From: Hofstenia miamia
Lineage: Eukaryota > Xenacoelomorpha > Acoela > Hofsteniidae
Length of the DNA stretch: 64,000 nt
NCBI GenBank assembly: GCA_900660155.1
Contig: CABFPE010000166.1
Coordinates: forward strand, 1,041,770-1,105,769
Direction: 5' to 3'
Shown: positions 1 to 13,600 of the stretch, piece after piece
Layout of the letters: every line of letters starts with the position of its first letter
Position numbering within the stretch: position 1 is the stretch's first letter
Notes under the pieces: model-generated
The model's input: the letters and a program-made list of their open reading frames with translations, nothing else
What the model was told of the DNA's origin: nothing
The model's database searches: none
Position numbers and translations under genes: made by a program

Positions 1-1625
1 GTTGTAAGCACAGTGTGCTCGCAAGGACCGACTGCTCGCGGTGAAACCATCGGTAATTATGAGAAAGCATCTCACTAAAAGGAAATTTCCTCTGATAAGC
101 CTTAAAAAAGACATTTTTTGCCTTGATATTATTTTATCTTCTCTATGCACAAGGAATAGGAAAAAACCGGGTCCTAGCATTTTTTATGAAACATTTGCCT
201 CAAAAGTAAACACCAGTAATTCGATTAATTATGTCCACATAGATTTTCAAAATCTCTGCTAAATACCTCCAATTCAGACAGTTTATGCCAAATTTCCAAA
301 ATGAAACAATCATAGGAATTTCAGAAACTTGGTTGTCTAGCGATGACCCTGATTCAAATTGGTCATTTTGATAGTTCGATTTACAAATTATTTAGTAGGG
401 ATAGAGCTTTAAACAATTTCTTAGAAAATGTCAAAGGTGACGGTGTCTTATTCCTTGTTCCCAAAATATATTATCGCAAATTGTAATTCTAAATTTGAAA
501 GTTTGTGGATTGAATTAAAAAATCCAATTAGAACCTCCCACTACAAAAAACAATTACTCAATGTGTCGTATTGCCCTTCAAAAAAGTATATGACAAAATT
601 TATCAAGCAAATAGAAACTGAATTATCCATCACTTGTGCTGAAAATAAGGATGTTCTTTTACTCGGAGATTGAAAAATTAACTAACTTGTCGACTATGAA
701 AAAGTAAAATTAGATTCTTTACTAAATGCGTATAATTTGAATTCTGCAAACACGAAAATTCCCACTAGATTGAATCATAATTCTCGGAAAATACTTGACT
801 ACATCATTACATCCGAAATATCTGATTTTAATTTTAAATTTTACTCAACGGAGTGCCCTTTCTCAGATCATTGCATTGTATCAATCAGTGTACCTAAGAC
901 TAGTGAAAATATATCGAAAAAATGGGTTACAACCCGTATTCGAAATAAGGATAATTTAAATAAACTAAAATCTGCACTTTTAAATCAAAACTGGCAATGT
1001 GTTTATACGGCAATCGAACCCAATGCAATGATGGGTAAGCTCTTAGAAGTTCTTGAACATTAGTTAAACTTATATTACCCTGAACAACGTATTTTATCAA
1101 ATCCTAATAAATCTAAAGCAAGAGATAACTCAAATTTTAAGGGGTGGATTACGGACGATTGTAAAACACTTATTCGCGCGAAAAATCAAGCATATAAAGA
1201 CTTCTCAAATAGCCGATGTGAAGTAAATTTTAACCGTTATAAGATAGCTAGGAACATTTGTAACATAAGAAATCATAAGGCCTATAATGCGTACTACATA
1301 AAAGAATATAATGGAATGCTATCCCAAAAATCGAAATGGAGTTTTATTCATAATAAACGTGGCACCAATAGGATCATAGCTATAACAGACGATTATGGCA
1401 TATTGCAGAAGGATCCTTATCACCTCTCCAATATTTTAATGAAATCATTCGTAAATTTGGTCAATTATTCTAAGGATAATGTAAAATTTGTTGAAAGTGA
1501 AAAGCCTGATGCACCCGATTTTACCTTTAGAATTAGGACTAGTGATGAAATGCTCAAAGCTTTAAACAAATTGAAATCCGGCAAATCCAGTGGGCCGTCA
1601 AATATTCCCACATGGATACTTACAG
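1..1625 (+). mobile_element. LINE fragment (CR1/Jockey-like), endonuclease half of ORF2
   Basis: Relic of a non-LTR retrotransposon, read on the + strand in three or more broken frames. Visible in order are a 2A-like KKPGP segment near 160, the endonuclease motif GISETWLS near 315, LLNVSYCPSKKY near 560, a degraded DGD-type site near 665, PTRLNHNSRKILDYIIT and FSDHCIVSISVP between 750 and 890, then the linker up to LKSGKSSGPSNIPTWIL at about 1570-1620. The last motif normally opens the reverse transcriptase domain, and homology stops there, so the RT half is missing. Several stops and frame changes separate the blocks, so the copy is dead. It is a close relative of the minus-strand copies at 40745-50400. 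Confidence 0.85.
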
Positions 1626-3059
1626 TGGCGGTATGTGGCATTATGTGCATGGTAGACCACACTAAATGCAAAACTATAATATTTTTACATTTTTAGTTTT
1701 CAGCAAATATTACACTGATACATGAATAAATTTGCTCATACTTTTGAGGAAAATCAATGATAATTTAAATATGAAAACAGCAATGAAATTAAGATCTCTC
1801 GACCACTATATAAACCAAGCAGCAAACGTGCTAAACTAAGCACCTAAAATATAAAAAATCTAGATTTTGAAGAAGCTCATCTATTTTCTTATGACCGACA
1901 TGACAAAAAAAATAAAATAGGCTTATTGTTTGTTTTGTTTGTATATATTATCAGTCCAAGGCAGCCCAGTGCCAATTAAAATGAAATTATGTTAAATTCA
2001 TTTTGTTAAATTCATTTTGAAACATAGTGATTTTGAGTTCATGAAGATTAAAATAAGTATTAGAAAGTGAAATTTCAATAATGTTCCAAATTATAATGAA
2101 GTTGAGGTTCTTAGGATAGAATCTTTGTAGGATTGTTATGGTATGCGTTTGACCACATTTATTCATTTATCCACCTCTCCGGAAGTTTTAACAGAATAAA
2201 GGTATATTTTTCTAATGTTTCACCTATGTCCCCATATCCTAGAGAATAGATTGAGTCTATCCATGTCTATGGCCTGCTGATTATAGATTAAAAATTTTTA
2301 TGCGACCTGTACTTGTTAGAATTAAATATTTTAAATACCATTTGAAAGCAGTTTTTCTTATGCATCTTAAAAAGCAAACAGAATTTAAATATGACCCATA
2401 ATAAATGAAATATTCAATTACAAACTTTGAGAGATTGAGTGTTTTCGATAGTGTCAAAATGATCCTAACCTGATATTTTTATAGTTTCTTGATATNTGTT
2501 AGAATTAAATATTTTAAATACCATTTGAAAGCAGTTTTTCTTACGCATCTTAAAAAGCAAACAGAATTTGAATATAACCCATAATAAATGAAATACTCAA
2601 TTACAAACTTCGAGAGTTTGAGAATTTTCAATAGTGTCGAAATGATCATCTAATATCTTTATAGATTCTTGATATATTAACCTCAAAATATGTACACACC
2701 ATTAACTTTTCATGCAATTCAAGAATTTGCAAAAATGGTTAAAATTATCAAGCAGGAATTTGTCAATATTTTAATAAAATCTTTAAAAGGGCAGATCTTA
2801 GCATACTATATACTGTTTGATAGAGCAACACCAGATGAAAGTTGTCTTCAGCTTTAAAATGGTAGCTATAACATTGAATGGGATGTATATAAAAAAAGCT
2901 CTAAGATTTGGAAATGTTCTACAAAGTAGGCTATTTTTAATAGGCCATATAGCTTGTTCAGTATATGTATATATCCTTTCTTCAAAATTGTCGTCTATTT
3001 GATTTTTCATCGATAAATCTTGAAAAAAACTTTTTTTTCAATTTTAAAAATTTTTTAGG
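1626..3059. other. Non-coding stretch with a duplicated segment at an N
   Basis: No gene is recognisable here. The only structure is a direct repeat of about 180 bp, 2315-2495 and 2497-2677, on either side of the single N at 2496. The copies differ at roughly a dozen positions. See the finding on this join. Confidence 0.6.
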
Positions 3060-3440
3060 GCGTCTGCAAGTAAAAATTGGCCAGCTTTGAGGAGATAGGC
3101 CATTGAAGTGACATTTAATGTAGATTGGTTAAATAGAGAAAGTTCGTCTCAAGGCTCGCGCTGCCTTTTGTAGGAACTACACACTATTGCATTAATTCCA
3201 AACACTTATTTCTCGAAAGGTGTACTTTTTCACGTTATTCCACCTTTGCAAGCGTGCGCAGTTTTTGATTGGCCGTTGGTTTTGAATATTGCATACGTAT
3301 TGTTTAAGAGAAAGGTGGATGGAGGCAATTTGGTCCGCCTTCTGATGAACAATTCTGATTGGATAAATTGGAAATTTAGAACTCAACGCCAAGCTGCCAA
3401 AAATTACATTACAAATTGTACTTACTGCTGTAATATTTGT
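3060..3440 (+). promoter_or_regulatory. Possible promoter region, CCAAT-rich
   Basis: This stretch is richer in G+C than its surroundings and carries three ATTGG (inverted CCAAT) boxes, near 3132, 3270 and 3357, all in a GATTGG context. It lies about 2 kb upstream of the CARD exon. Repeated CCAAT boxes in this spacing are typical of TATA-less arthropod and vertebrate promoters. That it drives the caspase, through a non-coding first exon, is inference. A plausible 3' splice site just before the caspase ATG (TTTTAG at 5384-5389) would fit. Confidence 0.3.
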
Positions 3441-3949
3441 TTTTATTTGTTAATATTTGGCATTTTAGATAAACTAACTATCTACATGTACATTGTTTTT
3501 GTAATATCATACTCTGTTTATTTAATTCAAAATTGTGGTAATAAATTAGTATTGATTGCCATTAAATCTTGTTTTTTTAAGTTGGATCAAGTCCACCTTG
3601 CCCACCCATAGCCGCCGCCACTGAAATGAATCCATAGAATTTGTGTAATGTTTCAAGACTCAGCACAATTTTTTCAAAATACGCCTTAATAATAGCATGA
3701 TGTATTTTTTAAGAGTTTTTTTGCATTATGCACTACAAAATAGACAAATTGCATAAGATTAGTAAATTACAAAATGTTCACCTAATGCAATGAATGTGTA
3801 CTTAGTCGCTAATCTAATCAATATTGTTAAATAAGTCGATGAAATTCAATGAAATCAACAAATTAAAAAATGTGAAACTTTTTCTGGATTGTCGCTGTAG
3901 GTGCATGGCGTTAAACTTATATACAAGTTTGACCAATCCCATTGAGTAG

Positions 3950-4188
3950 CAGTAACGAACGGAGGGGGTGGCAGGGTGGAATTTAACCCCCTTCAGGTTT
4001 TCAAAAGTGATTTTGACTGGCTAAATCAAAAAATTTTCTGTAAAAAAATTAAAATTTTAAGATCTAAGGTTGTGAAATGCATTTTTAGGGTCTTTTTTCT
4101 AAATATATTCAAAAAAGTTGGGGGCTTAGCCTCACTTTTGGTCATAAATAAGATGTCCTCACATCAGAAAATCCTGCGTACGCCCCTG
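3950..4188. mobile_element. Short hAT-like MITE
   Basis: The segment begins CAGTAACGAACGGAGGGGG and ends CCTGCGTACGCCCCTG, terminal CAG/CTG sequences of the kind seen in hAT elements. The flanking octamers TTGAGTAG and TTTAGTAT match at 6 of 8 positions and could be an aged 8-bp target-site duplication. The interior is an AT-rich non-coding filler. It has no transposase, so it is non-autonomous. Confidence 0.5.
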
Positions 4189-4999
4189 TTTAGTATCATC
4201 AAATGGGATAAGTAGAAACAGTGTAATGACTTGAAATGGTAAACAAAAATAACATTGTATTTAGTTATTACTCATGCTATGCTTCATGTTTTACATTGTT
4301 CTTTTGCGTCTAAATTAATAACTATAAGTTTATGTGCCACAGGTTAGACGTAGCTATGCTCATCAAATTTCATTCGTATTTTTAAAAGTAAATTATTTAA
4401 AATTTTCTGCTAAAATTAAAATACTCCACAGTAAACTAGAAAACTAAAAGACTTAATAAATTTACAAAAGTAAATGTATGCAGGTATATAAATTATATTT
4501 TAAAAAAATTAAATACTATGTAATATAAATATATATATGAATTTGTTAATGAAAAAATGAAATAATTGTTTTCGTGGGGTGACTAGGAACATCATTGAGA
4601 GAAAACTTAAGCAAGAATGATAAAAATGAATGAGTATGAAAAATATATTGACACACTTTTGTGTGGTTGAAAATGAAGAACAAGAATGATTCTTGCAAGA
4701 AAATAATGATTATTGGCAGAATTATAAATTCAAAATGTGATTTGTGTTAAATTTTGAAGAATGGTGAAAATTTACAAGGACAATGAATATCAAGCTGCAT
4801 TTCAGTGTTTCATGAATCAGAGAACAAGAAATTGGATTGTTTTTATTTTCTGAACAGGACGATATTGATTTCAGTTTTCATTACACTTCCGTTTTTTAAG
4901 TTGCATGTACTTAATAAGCTAACTGTCTATATACATTTATTATAAACCTTTGCAATCTTCTAAAACGCCTTCGCTGCATTTGATAGGGAGTGTGAAAAG

Positions 5000-5022
5000 G
5001 CATATATATATATATATATATA
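5000..5022. repeat. (AT)n microsatellite
   Basis: About eleven AT dinucleotides in a row in the non-coding DNA upstream of the CARD exon. Confidence 0.9.
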
Positions 5023-5391
5023 ATTCCAACACAAATTTACAATCAATTGAGAGTATTTTTAGTGCTTAACTTACCAAACTTATTACTTCTTCTTTGCTGT
5101 TCCCAGTTCTCCAACAACTACTTCAAATTTCCAAAATATCAATACAAAATTGTTGCTTTGGTATTTAATGTAGTGCTCCTTAACGCAAAATGATCACTAT
5201 TGTATAACGTGTTTTCGAATTTTCTAGGCACCTTTATTTTAGCTTTATGAAATTTAGTTTTAGTATTCAATACATTTTGTTATTTGTTATTATAAACCAT
5301 TATATTGACTAGTTTTTTTCTTAAGTAGTTTAGTTCACGTGTCTATTTGAGATACTTAGCCTTACCAATTGGAGTTACATTAATTTTAGTA

Positions 5392-5701
5392 ATGAACCCG
5401 GAATATGCTTCCAAGTTACAAAAATATCATTATCAACTTTTCACTGATTTGAGTGTTACTACTGGCGTTTTGAATTATTTGATTGCTAAAGATGTAATGA
5501 ATTTGATGACATCAGACAAAATATCATGTCACGCTGCAATTGGTGACCGAAATACTGCATTTTTGTCTTGGCTTAGTAGAAGAACAGATAAAGAATTTCG
5601 GTTATTTTGTGAAGCGTTAGTGGAGACTAAACAAGAAAATCTTGCAGTAAATCTCATTGGCAATGAATTCGTTGAAAATTGGAAAAGATCAACCTTAAAA
5701 G
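5392..5701 (+). CDS. Nc: Caspase exon: CARD prodomain
   Basis: Opens with MNPEYASKLQKYHYQLF and continues through LNYLIAKDVMN, RNTAFLSWLSRRTDKEF and LFCEALVETKQENLAVNLIG, the helix pattern of a caspase recruitment domain (residues about 3-93). The ATG at 5392 is preferred. The open frame runs upstream but only to non-ATG codons, and TTTTAG just before the ATG could be a 3' splice site. The exon ends AAA G and the donor is GTTAGC at 5702, so it stops after the first base of a codon (phase 1). That is exactly the phase with which all the 27-nt exons and the first p20 exon begin. Confidence 0.88.
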
Positions 5702-8700
5702 GTTAGCTTTTGAAGGTTTCTTATGAATTACATTTTAATGAAGTTTGCTTGATTTAGAAATGAAACAAAATACCAGGCTGTTACTTGGAAGGAGTTAGAT
5801 CCAGATAAATTTTGTTATTATTGAGAAAAATTTGTAGTTCATACCTTACAGAAATATAAATTTTTGAAGCAAACATCAACATTTTTTTTATAAATCTCCA
5901 TCCGATATTAAAAATAAAAATAAGGATGTTATAAAATTAAGTTGAAAATAAAAAATGAGAAAGAAGCATCCAAGAATTATGAAAATTACCAAAATATTCG
6001 TTCTTTAAATAATTTATAAATTTTTAGCGATTCCTTAAATTTTTTCTAAGTTTAATTATGTTTTTAGTAATTTCTATTATGCAAACTTCCATTATATAGT
6101 TCCATTAATATCTATTAATTTATTTTATTTATACGTGGTTAAGTCAATAAGTAAGTTTCGGTGTACATGTGTGCCTGTATGCTTAAATGCATTCTTGCGG
6201 TTATTTTATATTTTGAAAGTTAAGTTGATTTTTTATTGATTGACAGAAATGTATTTATTTACATGCATGCAATCATTTTTAGATAGCATAATTTTTCTTT
6301 CCACGATGAATGCATTTAAACGCAATTGTTCAATGAATGTTATGCACATTGTCTTTTTTGACAAATATGGTATTCTGCTCAACACTGCTGTTCCAACTGG
6401 ACAACGTGTCGGTGGTGATTATGACAAAGATGTGCTCATTCGACGATTACGTCCTAGTTTGATGAGAAATCACAAAAGTCAACGCATTGTTTTCCATCAC
6501 GACCATGCTCCAGTACATCAATGCCTAATTGTTCAAGATCACTTGAATCGACAAGAGTGGGATATGTTGCCTCATCTGCCGTATTCTCCCGACCTTGCGA
6601 CTTATTTCTCTTACCCAAAATAAAGGAGTCGATACGCGGTCAGTCGTTTTCGACAATTGAAGAAATCCACCATGCATGTAATGCTTCACTTTGGCAAATA
6701 TCAAGTCAGGAAATATCGCATTGTTTTGACTCCCTGGTGCGACGCTGGGAGAAATGTGTGAAACTCAATGATGATTATGTCAAATAGTTTATAGCTACTT
6801 TTATATTTGATATTAATATAAACTTCATTGGATCATTTATTGTTTACTACGTGGCAATGGAGACTTACTTTTTGACTAGAGGGGTAACTATAAAACAGTG
6901 ATTCTCATTAAAATGATATATTTAACTATATATTGAACACAATAATAAAAAATAACCTTTAATCTTCAGAAGAAATTTTAGTTTTTTCCGGTTTTTGCAG
7001 ATAGTTGAAATATTGATTAACTGCATTACTTGCCTTTCGGTAGTTTCCAAGATTTTGACTAAATCGCTTGAAAATGGTATCTATTAAACTTTGCCAACAT
7101 AATTAATCCTTTATGCTACATATGGATATTCAAAAGATCATGTACTATTAATTTGCTAAGTCAAAGTTTATAAATAACAAAAATGAAAATAAAAGTATTT
7201 TACAAATACGTTTAAAGGGAAACTAAGCTTCAAATTAAACCGAACCCCTATTTACCAAGATAAAGTTTTCTTAAATTTATTCAAATTTTGAACAACTTTC
7301 CTTAATTTTTGTATATTTTTTTAAAGAAGGATAGATTAGGGTTGTATTATTCAAAATTATTATAACATTGTTAATGTGCAAATTTAAAGATGAATGATAT
7401 CTTAAGCGTATGTTACACGATGGGCTTTTTCCCGTGCAAATGAATGATATTTGAAGTAATACACAATGAACCATGCCCCGAGATTAATTATTTCGTGCGG
7501 GGCAGATAAGAAATTTGTAAGTAAAAAATATCACTTTACAACATGGAGTAAACAGAAACAGCTACGTTTCAATAAAATATGGACAGCACTTTTGCATTCA
7601 CAATGATATATTGTATTTAACAGATCCTCAAACTACAGCTTGAATCAAACAAATGCCGCCGCTTTTATTTATCTTGAAGTAAATATACATATACATCCAT
7701 ATAATGTAATACTAAAAAATTGCATATTGCATCAATTATATTGACGGGATTGGGAAAATTACTTAAAACTTGGTGATTGTATAAAATATTTCATATTAAG
7801 AATAGCAGATTCGTGGACTACTGAAGGTCTTGTAAAGCAGGGAATTAAACAATTGAGTGCACTATAATTATTGAATAACAATTTTAAAATAAGTGAACTT
7901 TCAAAGTTCAAAAAAATTGATGTCATAATTGTACATATTTTTCAATATTATTCCCAAATTGTTGCAATTGCATATAATTTTATATCGAATATTCAAGATG
8001 TAAATAAATATTTTGAAATAGTAATTTAACAATTCCATAAATTTCATTCGAAAATAATACGCAATTAAGTGCTTACACAAAAATAGTACTTTGGAGTTGG
8101 GTACATTAAATATAAGAGTAAGTTTTATTAAACATTGAAAAAAGGCATTTAGTGTTTAGGGATTACGATTTTTACGTATGTTCTAATATGATCGAATTAT
8201 GTATTCTATTTTTATACTGGGTCTTCGAAGTATAATATCTGCCATTCTAAGCACAGTAATGCATTTTCTGATTAATATAATGAATTACAGTTTGTTTCAT
8301 AGTTTGTAAAAAAATTCAGGCTTTCGAAAACACCTATATTGCAGTTATTTTAGTGCACATAGTTTTCAAACATTAAAATTTTAAACACTTCTGTGAAATT
8401 TTTTAGAATAAAATTTTTAAAGATTTACTAAAGTTCTCTGCCAAAATAGTATCGAATTAATATTCATTTGGTTTTACAATGCGGGACAAATTTATTCGTA
8501 CCGATCATTTTTGCGCTATTATTAAGTGTTTCATGTTAAGTTGTGACTCAATTGCGGTGAAAGATTTTGTTTATTAACTTATGACGCATTGTCACATTAG
8601 TCATTAGGTATTTACAAGAAGTTGTGCGCTTGGTCAAAATTAAACATGGTGAAGTCCTGTCTTACAGGAAAATTGCGTCCAAATTGAAACTTTCAAAATC

Positions 8701-10545
8701 AACGGTTCTATACATGATCAAGAGCTACTACTGCAGATAAAAACTAAAGCGGGGTCCCAAAGCAAAATTATCTGGATTCGAAAAATTGAAACTATAGCGA
8801 ACAATCAAGTAAATGAAAAGGAACAGGGAAGAAGTAACAGCCTCAAAAATTGTTAAAAGGCAAAAATGCAGTTCTCCAAGAAAACGGTTGTTCGAGCATT
8901 GTCAAAAATGCAATATGTATTCAAAAATAGCAAGTTTTTAATCGTTTTAATAAACAAGACAAGAAAAAGTGCGCCTATGTATCCAGTGGTTAATTTCGCT
9001 AAAAAATTGGAATTGCGTAGTTTTCAAGGACGAGAAAAATTTAATTTAGATGATCCCGACAATTGGCGCTCATGAACGGAAAAAAGTACAGGGATTTTTT
9101 TAACAAACAGCAGTGCATAGTAGTGTCTATTATGTTGTGGGGCATTCTTTTCTCGAATTGTTCGATATTTGCTTAAAAAAATTGCCTTCCGTGTAACTTA
9201 CATCGAATTAATGCAAAATACTGCAATTCCTTTAATGCGGAATATCCTACCGGATGGATTCATTTTACAACAGGCCAATTGCAGTGTCCACATCTCTAAG
9301 AAGACCATTGATTTTTTCGAAGAAGTTGGAGTTGAGTAGCTTCGTGGCCCAGTTGAGGCCCTGACCTAAACATTATCGAGAACGTTTAGAGTATGCTGAG
9401 TTCTAGAATGTACGATGGCCGCAACCTCCAAACTTGAGGATTCTGGAGAAACGGATCAATGACTTAAACTTAAACTTCGCTGATGTCCTAACAAGTTTAT
9501 TTGTATCCTTACATAGTCAATTTCTGTCTTGTGTTAATGAATAAAGAGAAAAAAATTTCTTACTGAGACTTTTTGATGAGTTTTGTAAGTTGTCCCAATT
9601 TTCTTCGAGCAACGCGAATTCACATGTATATAATTTGTCCCGCAGTGTATATCATTGTCTAAAGTTTTTTAGATATCAATTTTTTGAAATACAATATTTA
9701 TGAAGCATTCTTAAACTCGCTCTTTTTCTGTAAAGTAAGCTATTTTTATACATTTTCTCTCAATTTTCGGCATCTCGGGTAGCTGGCAGCTTGGTATGCA
9801 TTTCAACGTAGTTAATTAAAAAGTGAAACCAACTTATTTTTACAACTAAGCAGCAAGGAATGAATTAAAATGCTCGTGCAAGCTGTTCCACGGTGGTCTT
9901 TGTGTCCTTTGCCCATTTGAAATTAAACTTTAGGGCAAACGCCCTTCGTGTGACATGCACTTAATGAATAGCTTTTCAGCAGATGATATATCCAATAATT
10001 TGAAACAACTGGCAGTATTCTTCATCCTCTAAATTCAGGGCTTCCGTCTCAATGAAATTAAGCACAGATCCAGAGTCGTGGAATAAGTCAATTAAAACAT
10101 TCAAATACTTTTGATAATTTTCAACCCATGTCGGTATATCCTAATGAATTTTTTGTATTTTGTGGTTGTATCACTTCAAACTTTGTGATCATTGCACTTC
10201 GACAGAAAAATAATAGTTTTTGTTATTTATTTATCTCATCTGAATTTTCTACAAAAATAATTGTTACAATCTTCAAGTATTTCAGACATGACAATACAGG
10301 AATGTTTACCGTTAATTGAGGGCGCATTCTTTAATTGATGTCTCAATAGCCCAAGATTTAAAAATTACTTAATGTTTTTGGAGATAATTGGCTAAAAATA
10401 TGGGTAAATCGGTTTGACCTTTAAAAAGACATATGCAGGCTATGGTTCATTCTGACTAAATCTGTATCTCAGCATGTCTTTCAAAGACGCTAAATTGTTC
10501 TTAGTTTTCCAAAAATAAGAATTGATGTGTGAGAAATTTAGTTCG

Positions 10546-10624
<79 letters not shown>

Positions 10625-13600
10625 TGTTCCTTTTGCTGTTAAAACAAATATATTTCTTGTTTGCATCTCCCCTAATACTGAGATCAATTCTGGAAGTGCT
10701 CCTTGAGCCCTTGGATGTCATCTGTATGGTATCTTTGCATCGAGCTGATACACTCTCTATATTTTCTTCAGAATTTGAGCCGAAAGAGAAAGGTGAATGG
10801 CAAAAATCTGTTGAATTTACAACCAGGTGTCTTGTCTCAGCTTCCTCTTAAAAGTTTTGGTAGTGGATTTGCAAAAAAAATAATATTTCTTAGACAACGA
10901 ACGTTTAAACTTGTTTTGTCTGATCTGATTCATATAGATTTTTGGTTGACTTTTCACCTTTTCGCACTGGATGCAACATGACATTAATGCTAGTTTCTAC
11001 CTTGGAGAATGTTTTTTGACAACAGCAAACTTCCAAAGCTGCGATCTGTAGCATAGAACATTTTTGCTTCAGTTGCCTTTAATGATTTTGCTATATTGTG
11101 ACAATATGTTGCTGTTATTTAGTTGAAGTACTAGGTTTTTGTTCACTTTCAAATTTCAGTGTTTAGTGTCAAACTGCTAAAATTTCCAGTTATAACAGCA
11201 TTCGCTTGATTGTGGATTGTGTACAGTAGCAAAAAGCTATACACCAAAATTATATTTCTAGCATGAACATTTAAGATATAAATAAATGCCTATTTTCAAA
11301 CTGAAAATTATATTTCGTCCGGTGTACCCCTAGATATACTTCAAATAAGCTGAATGTTATCAAAAATTGTTTTTACACCAATAGGAACACGAACGTATAT
11401 GGGCAATTTCGTAAGCACTTTAATATATATGGTATTGGCTATTTTACTCCCAAGATAATAGAAGGACTATGAGTCCTTTAACATCTATAAAAATAGATTT
11501 GAATGGATTGGATTGAAACTAACCGTATGTAATTTTAACTATTTAAGTTGTTGAGACTAAAGTACTGCAAGCTAATTTTACAATTATGCAGTATTTTCTA
11601 AATCCTTTCAATAACAATACATCGATTTTCAATTTTGAAGCGCCCCGCGTTATCCGTGGCAATTATCGGAAATGCTTTTTGACTACCCAGTAAACATAGA
11701 ACTGTCGTAACGACGTCGCTGAACGACATAATAACGGCACTAAAACGACATTACAAAACATCGTCTTTTCACAATAAAACCACAAACTATCAATAAAAAA
11801 TGCAGTTTTTAAAAAAATTATTTTCCAATTGTCCTAATACTACAATTATTCCTATTTTTAAATATTTTTTGCTAGACGGAATTATACACCACCACTAATC
11901 CGCACTATAAACGCCACTCAAACAATTCAACGCCTATTAAACGCCAATACACCACAAAAACGAAGTCGTTACAACAGTTCTATGTTTACTAGGTAATAAA
12001 CGAAGTTCACTTTGTGGATTTTATGCTTAAAGCGAGTTTACTAAATTTTATTTATGAGAAAATTCATTTGGTATTCATTAATTCCATTTACTTATTTAGT
12101 CACTATTTAGGAGGTGAAATTCGTTCGGAATCCTCAGGTATTTTTATATATACTTGCATGACCCTACTTCGTACAGCTTGCTATATTGTAATATCAAGTC
12201 TTGATACAAGTCAGATCTCTAGTAACTGAAATATTAAAAAAAAATTACATTTTTGCATAAATCTTGTATTCATTTAATTTCCTTCAATTTACTATCCATG
12301 AATGTCATTTTTGATATTTTCATAGCATAGCATTCGGTGGATACTCTCAATAAATACATTAAAAATCATGCTTAACCTATGCATAGGATGTTTGTCGTGA
12401 TTTAAGTATAATTTCAAATTCTTTAATTTATATTAAACTAGTAGTTCCTTATTTCAACTAATTTAGCTGGTTGTAGTGGTGCTGCGAATACTGGTAAGTA
12501 TTTTGTAATATTAAAATCTATGCATATATTTCCTATCGCCACGTAAGCTGCAAGATTGGAAAATAGGCTTCTCTGTGTAAACTTTTTAAAATAGTTGTAT
12601 GAATAGGCAGTGTTAACTTACATAAAATAATGTGTTTTCCTTTGTTAAAAATTAGTAAATGTAGAGTATTTCTGAATGTTGCCTTTTTGCTTGTTATTTT
12701 GTTAATCATTTGACCTCGATTCTTTTCACTTAGTTACCTCACTTCACTTTGATTTCTGGTTGTTTTTGTTCTTCATTTGTAAAATGTTATCTTGGTGTTC
12801 TATTTTTCAATATGCTATTAGTCAAATATTATTTATTGCATGTATTACAAGTTTTTTATAAATTTTCGAATTCGTGCGAGGTGAGAAATCTGGAAATATT
12901 ATCATTGCTGCTTCCATCTATAAAGTGATATATACAGAGTGGGCACAAAGTTCCTGGAAAGAAATTTATTTGTTTTTCTGATTAAACAATAGAAATCAAT
13001 GTTATAAATAATGTTTGTGTAAATAATAAATATTCAGACAGTATCTACCAATTTCGAGAAGAGGTTTAACAAGACAACCAAAAAAGAACCATTACTTGCT
13101 TGGAAATGAAAAATATTTGCATCTGGATCCGTTCATTATGCTCCTCGCTCTGGCTGACCTGCTTACATATTGGAACACGTTGAGAGGATCGAACAAGCAG
13201 TGGCTCAAAATCGTTCGACGTCGACACGTAAGCGATCCTTTGAGTTGAATATTCTACGTACTGCCCTCCATAAAGGGTTGAAACAAGATCTGTGTATGTC
13301 AGCCTATCGGACTCTAAACGTTTCCGAACTCTCGGATGCGGATAGAGAGAATTGTGTAGACTCCTGCAGGTGTACTGTAGTTCTCAGCAACGAAATACCT
13401 AGATTTGGAGCAAGAATAAACTGCATCCGTTTCTGGATGAAAAATTTGAGAACCGCTGGATAGGTCCTTGCATCAATGCATCAAATAAATAAATGTTTGA
13501 TCTAGAAGTCTCATAAAATCGATTCCAGTGACTTTGTGCCCACTCTGTATATATAATAATTCAGTCATGATAGAAGATATTTGAATATTTTATATAATTA

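Larger units (their letters stand above)
10090..12720 (+). repeat. Segmental duplication, copy 1 (carries 27-nt exon A)
   Basis: Several blocks of this intron segment recur in the same order at 15080-18100: around 10130-10500 (versus 15125-15540), 11300-11470 (versus 15570-15740), 12010-12240 (versus 15815-15870 and 17515-17660) and 12390-12720 (versus 17735-18090). The copies differ by many substitutions and indels, so the duplication is old. Copy 1 also holds a long (AT)n run and a MITE. The middle part, 10620-11300, is absent from copy 2. Confidence 0.75.

Noticed and set aside
5347-5391. N-terminal extension of the CARD frame (LRYLALPIG...)
   Set aside because: It starts at TTG with no ATG upstream, and a 3' splice site TTTTAG lies directly before the ATG at 5392; the CARD begins just after that ATG.
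10128-10319. 63-codon open frame on +
   Set aside because: Its paralogue at 15125-15310 has no matching frame, and it has no domain. It lies in duplicated intron DNA.
10440-10851. Open frames with Tyr-Ile runs
   Set aside because: They are translations of the (AT)n microsatellite. The same applies to 58833-59030.
5702-12466. Further 27-nt cassettes before exon A
   Set aside because: I checked the TTTAG and CAG sites in this stretch; none has GT exactly 27 nt on with an open phase-1 frame. A stretch near 8405 comes close but lacks a donor.
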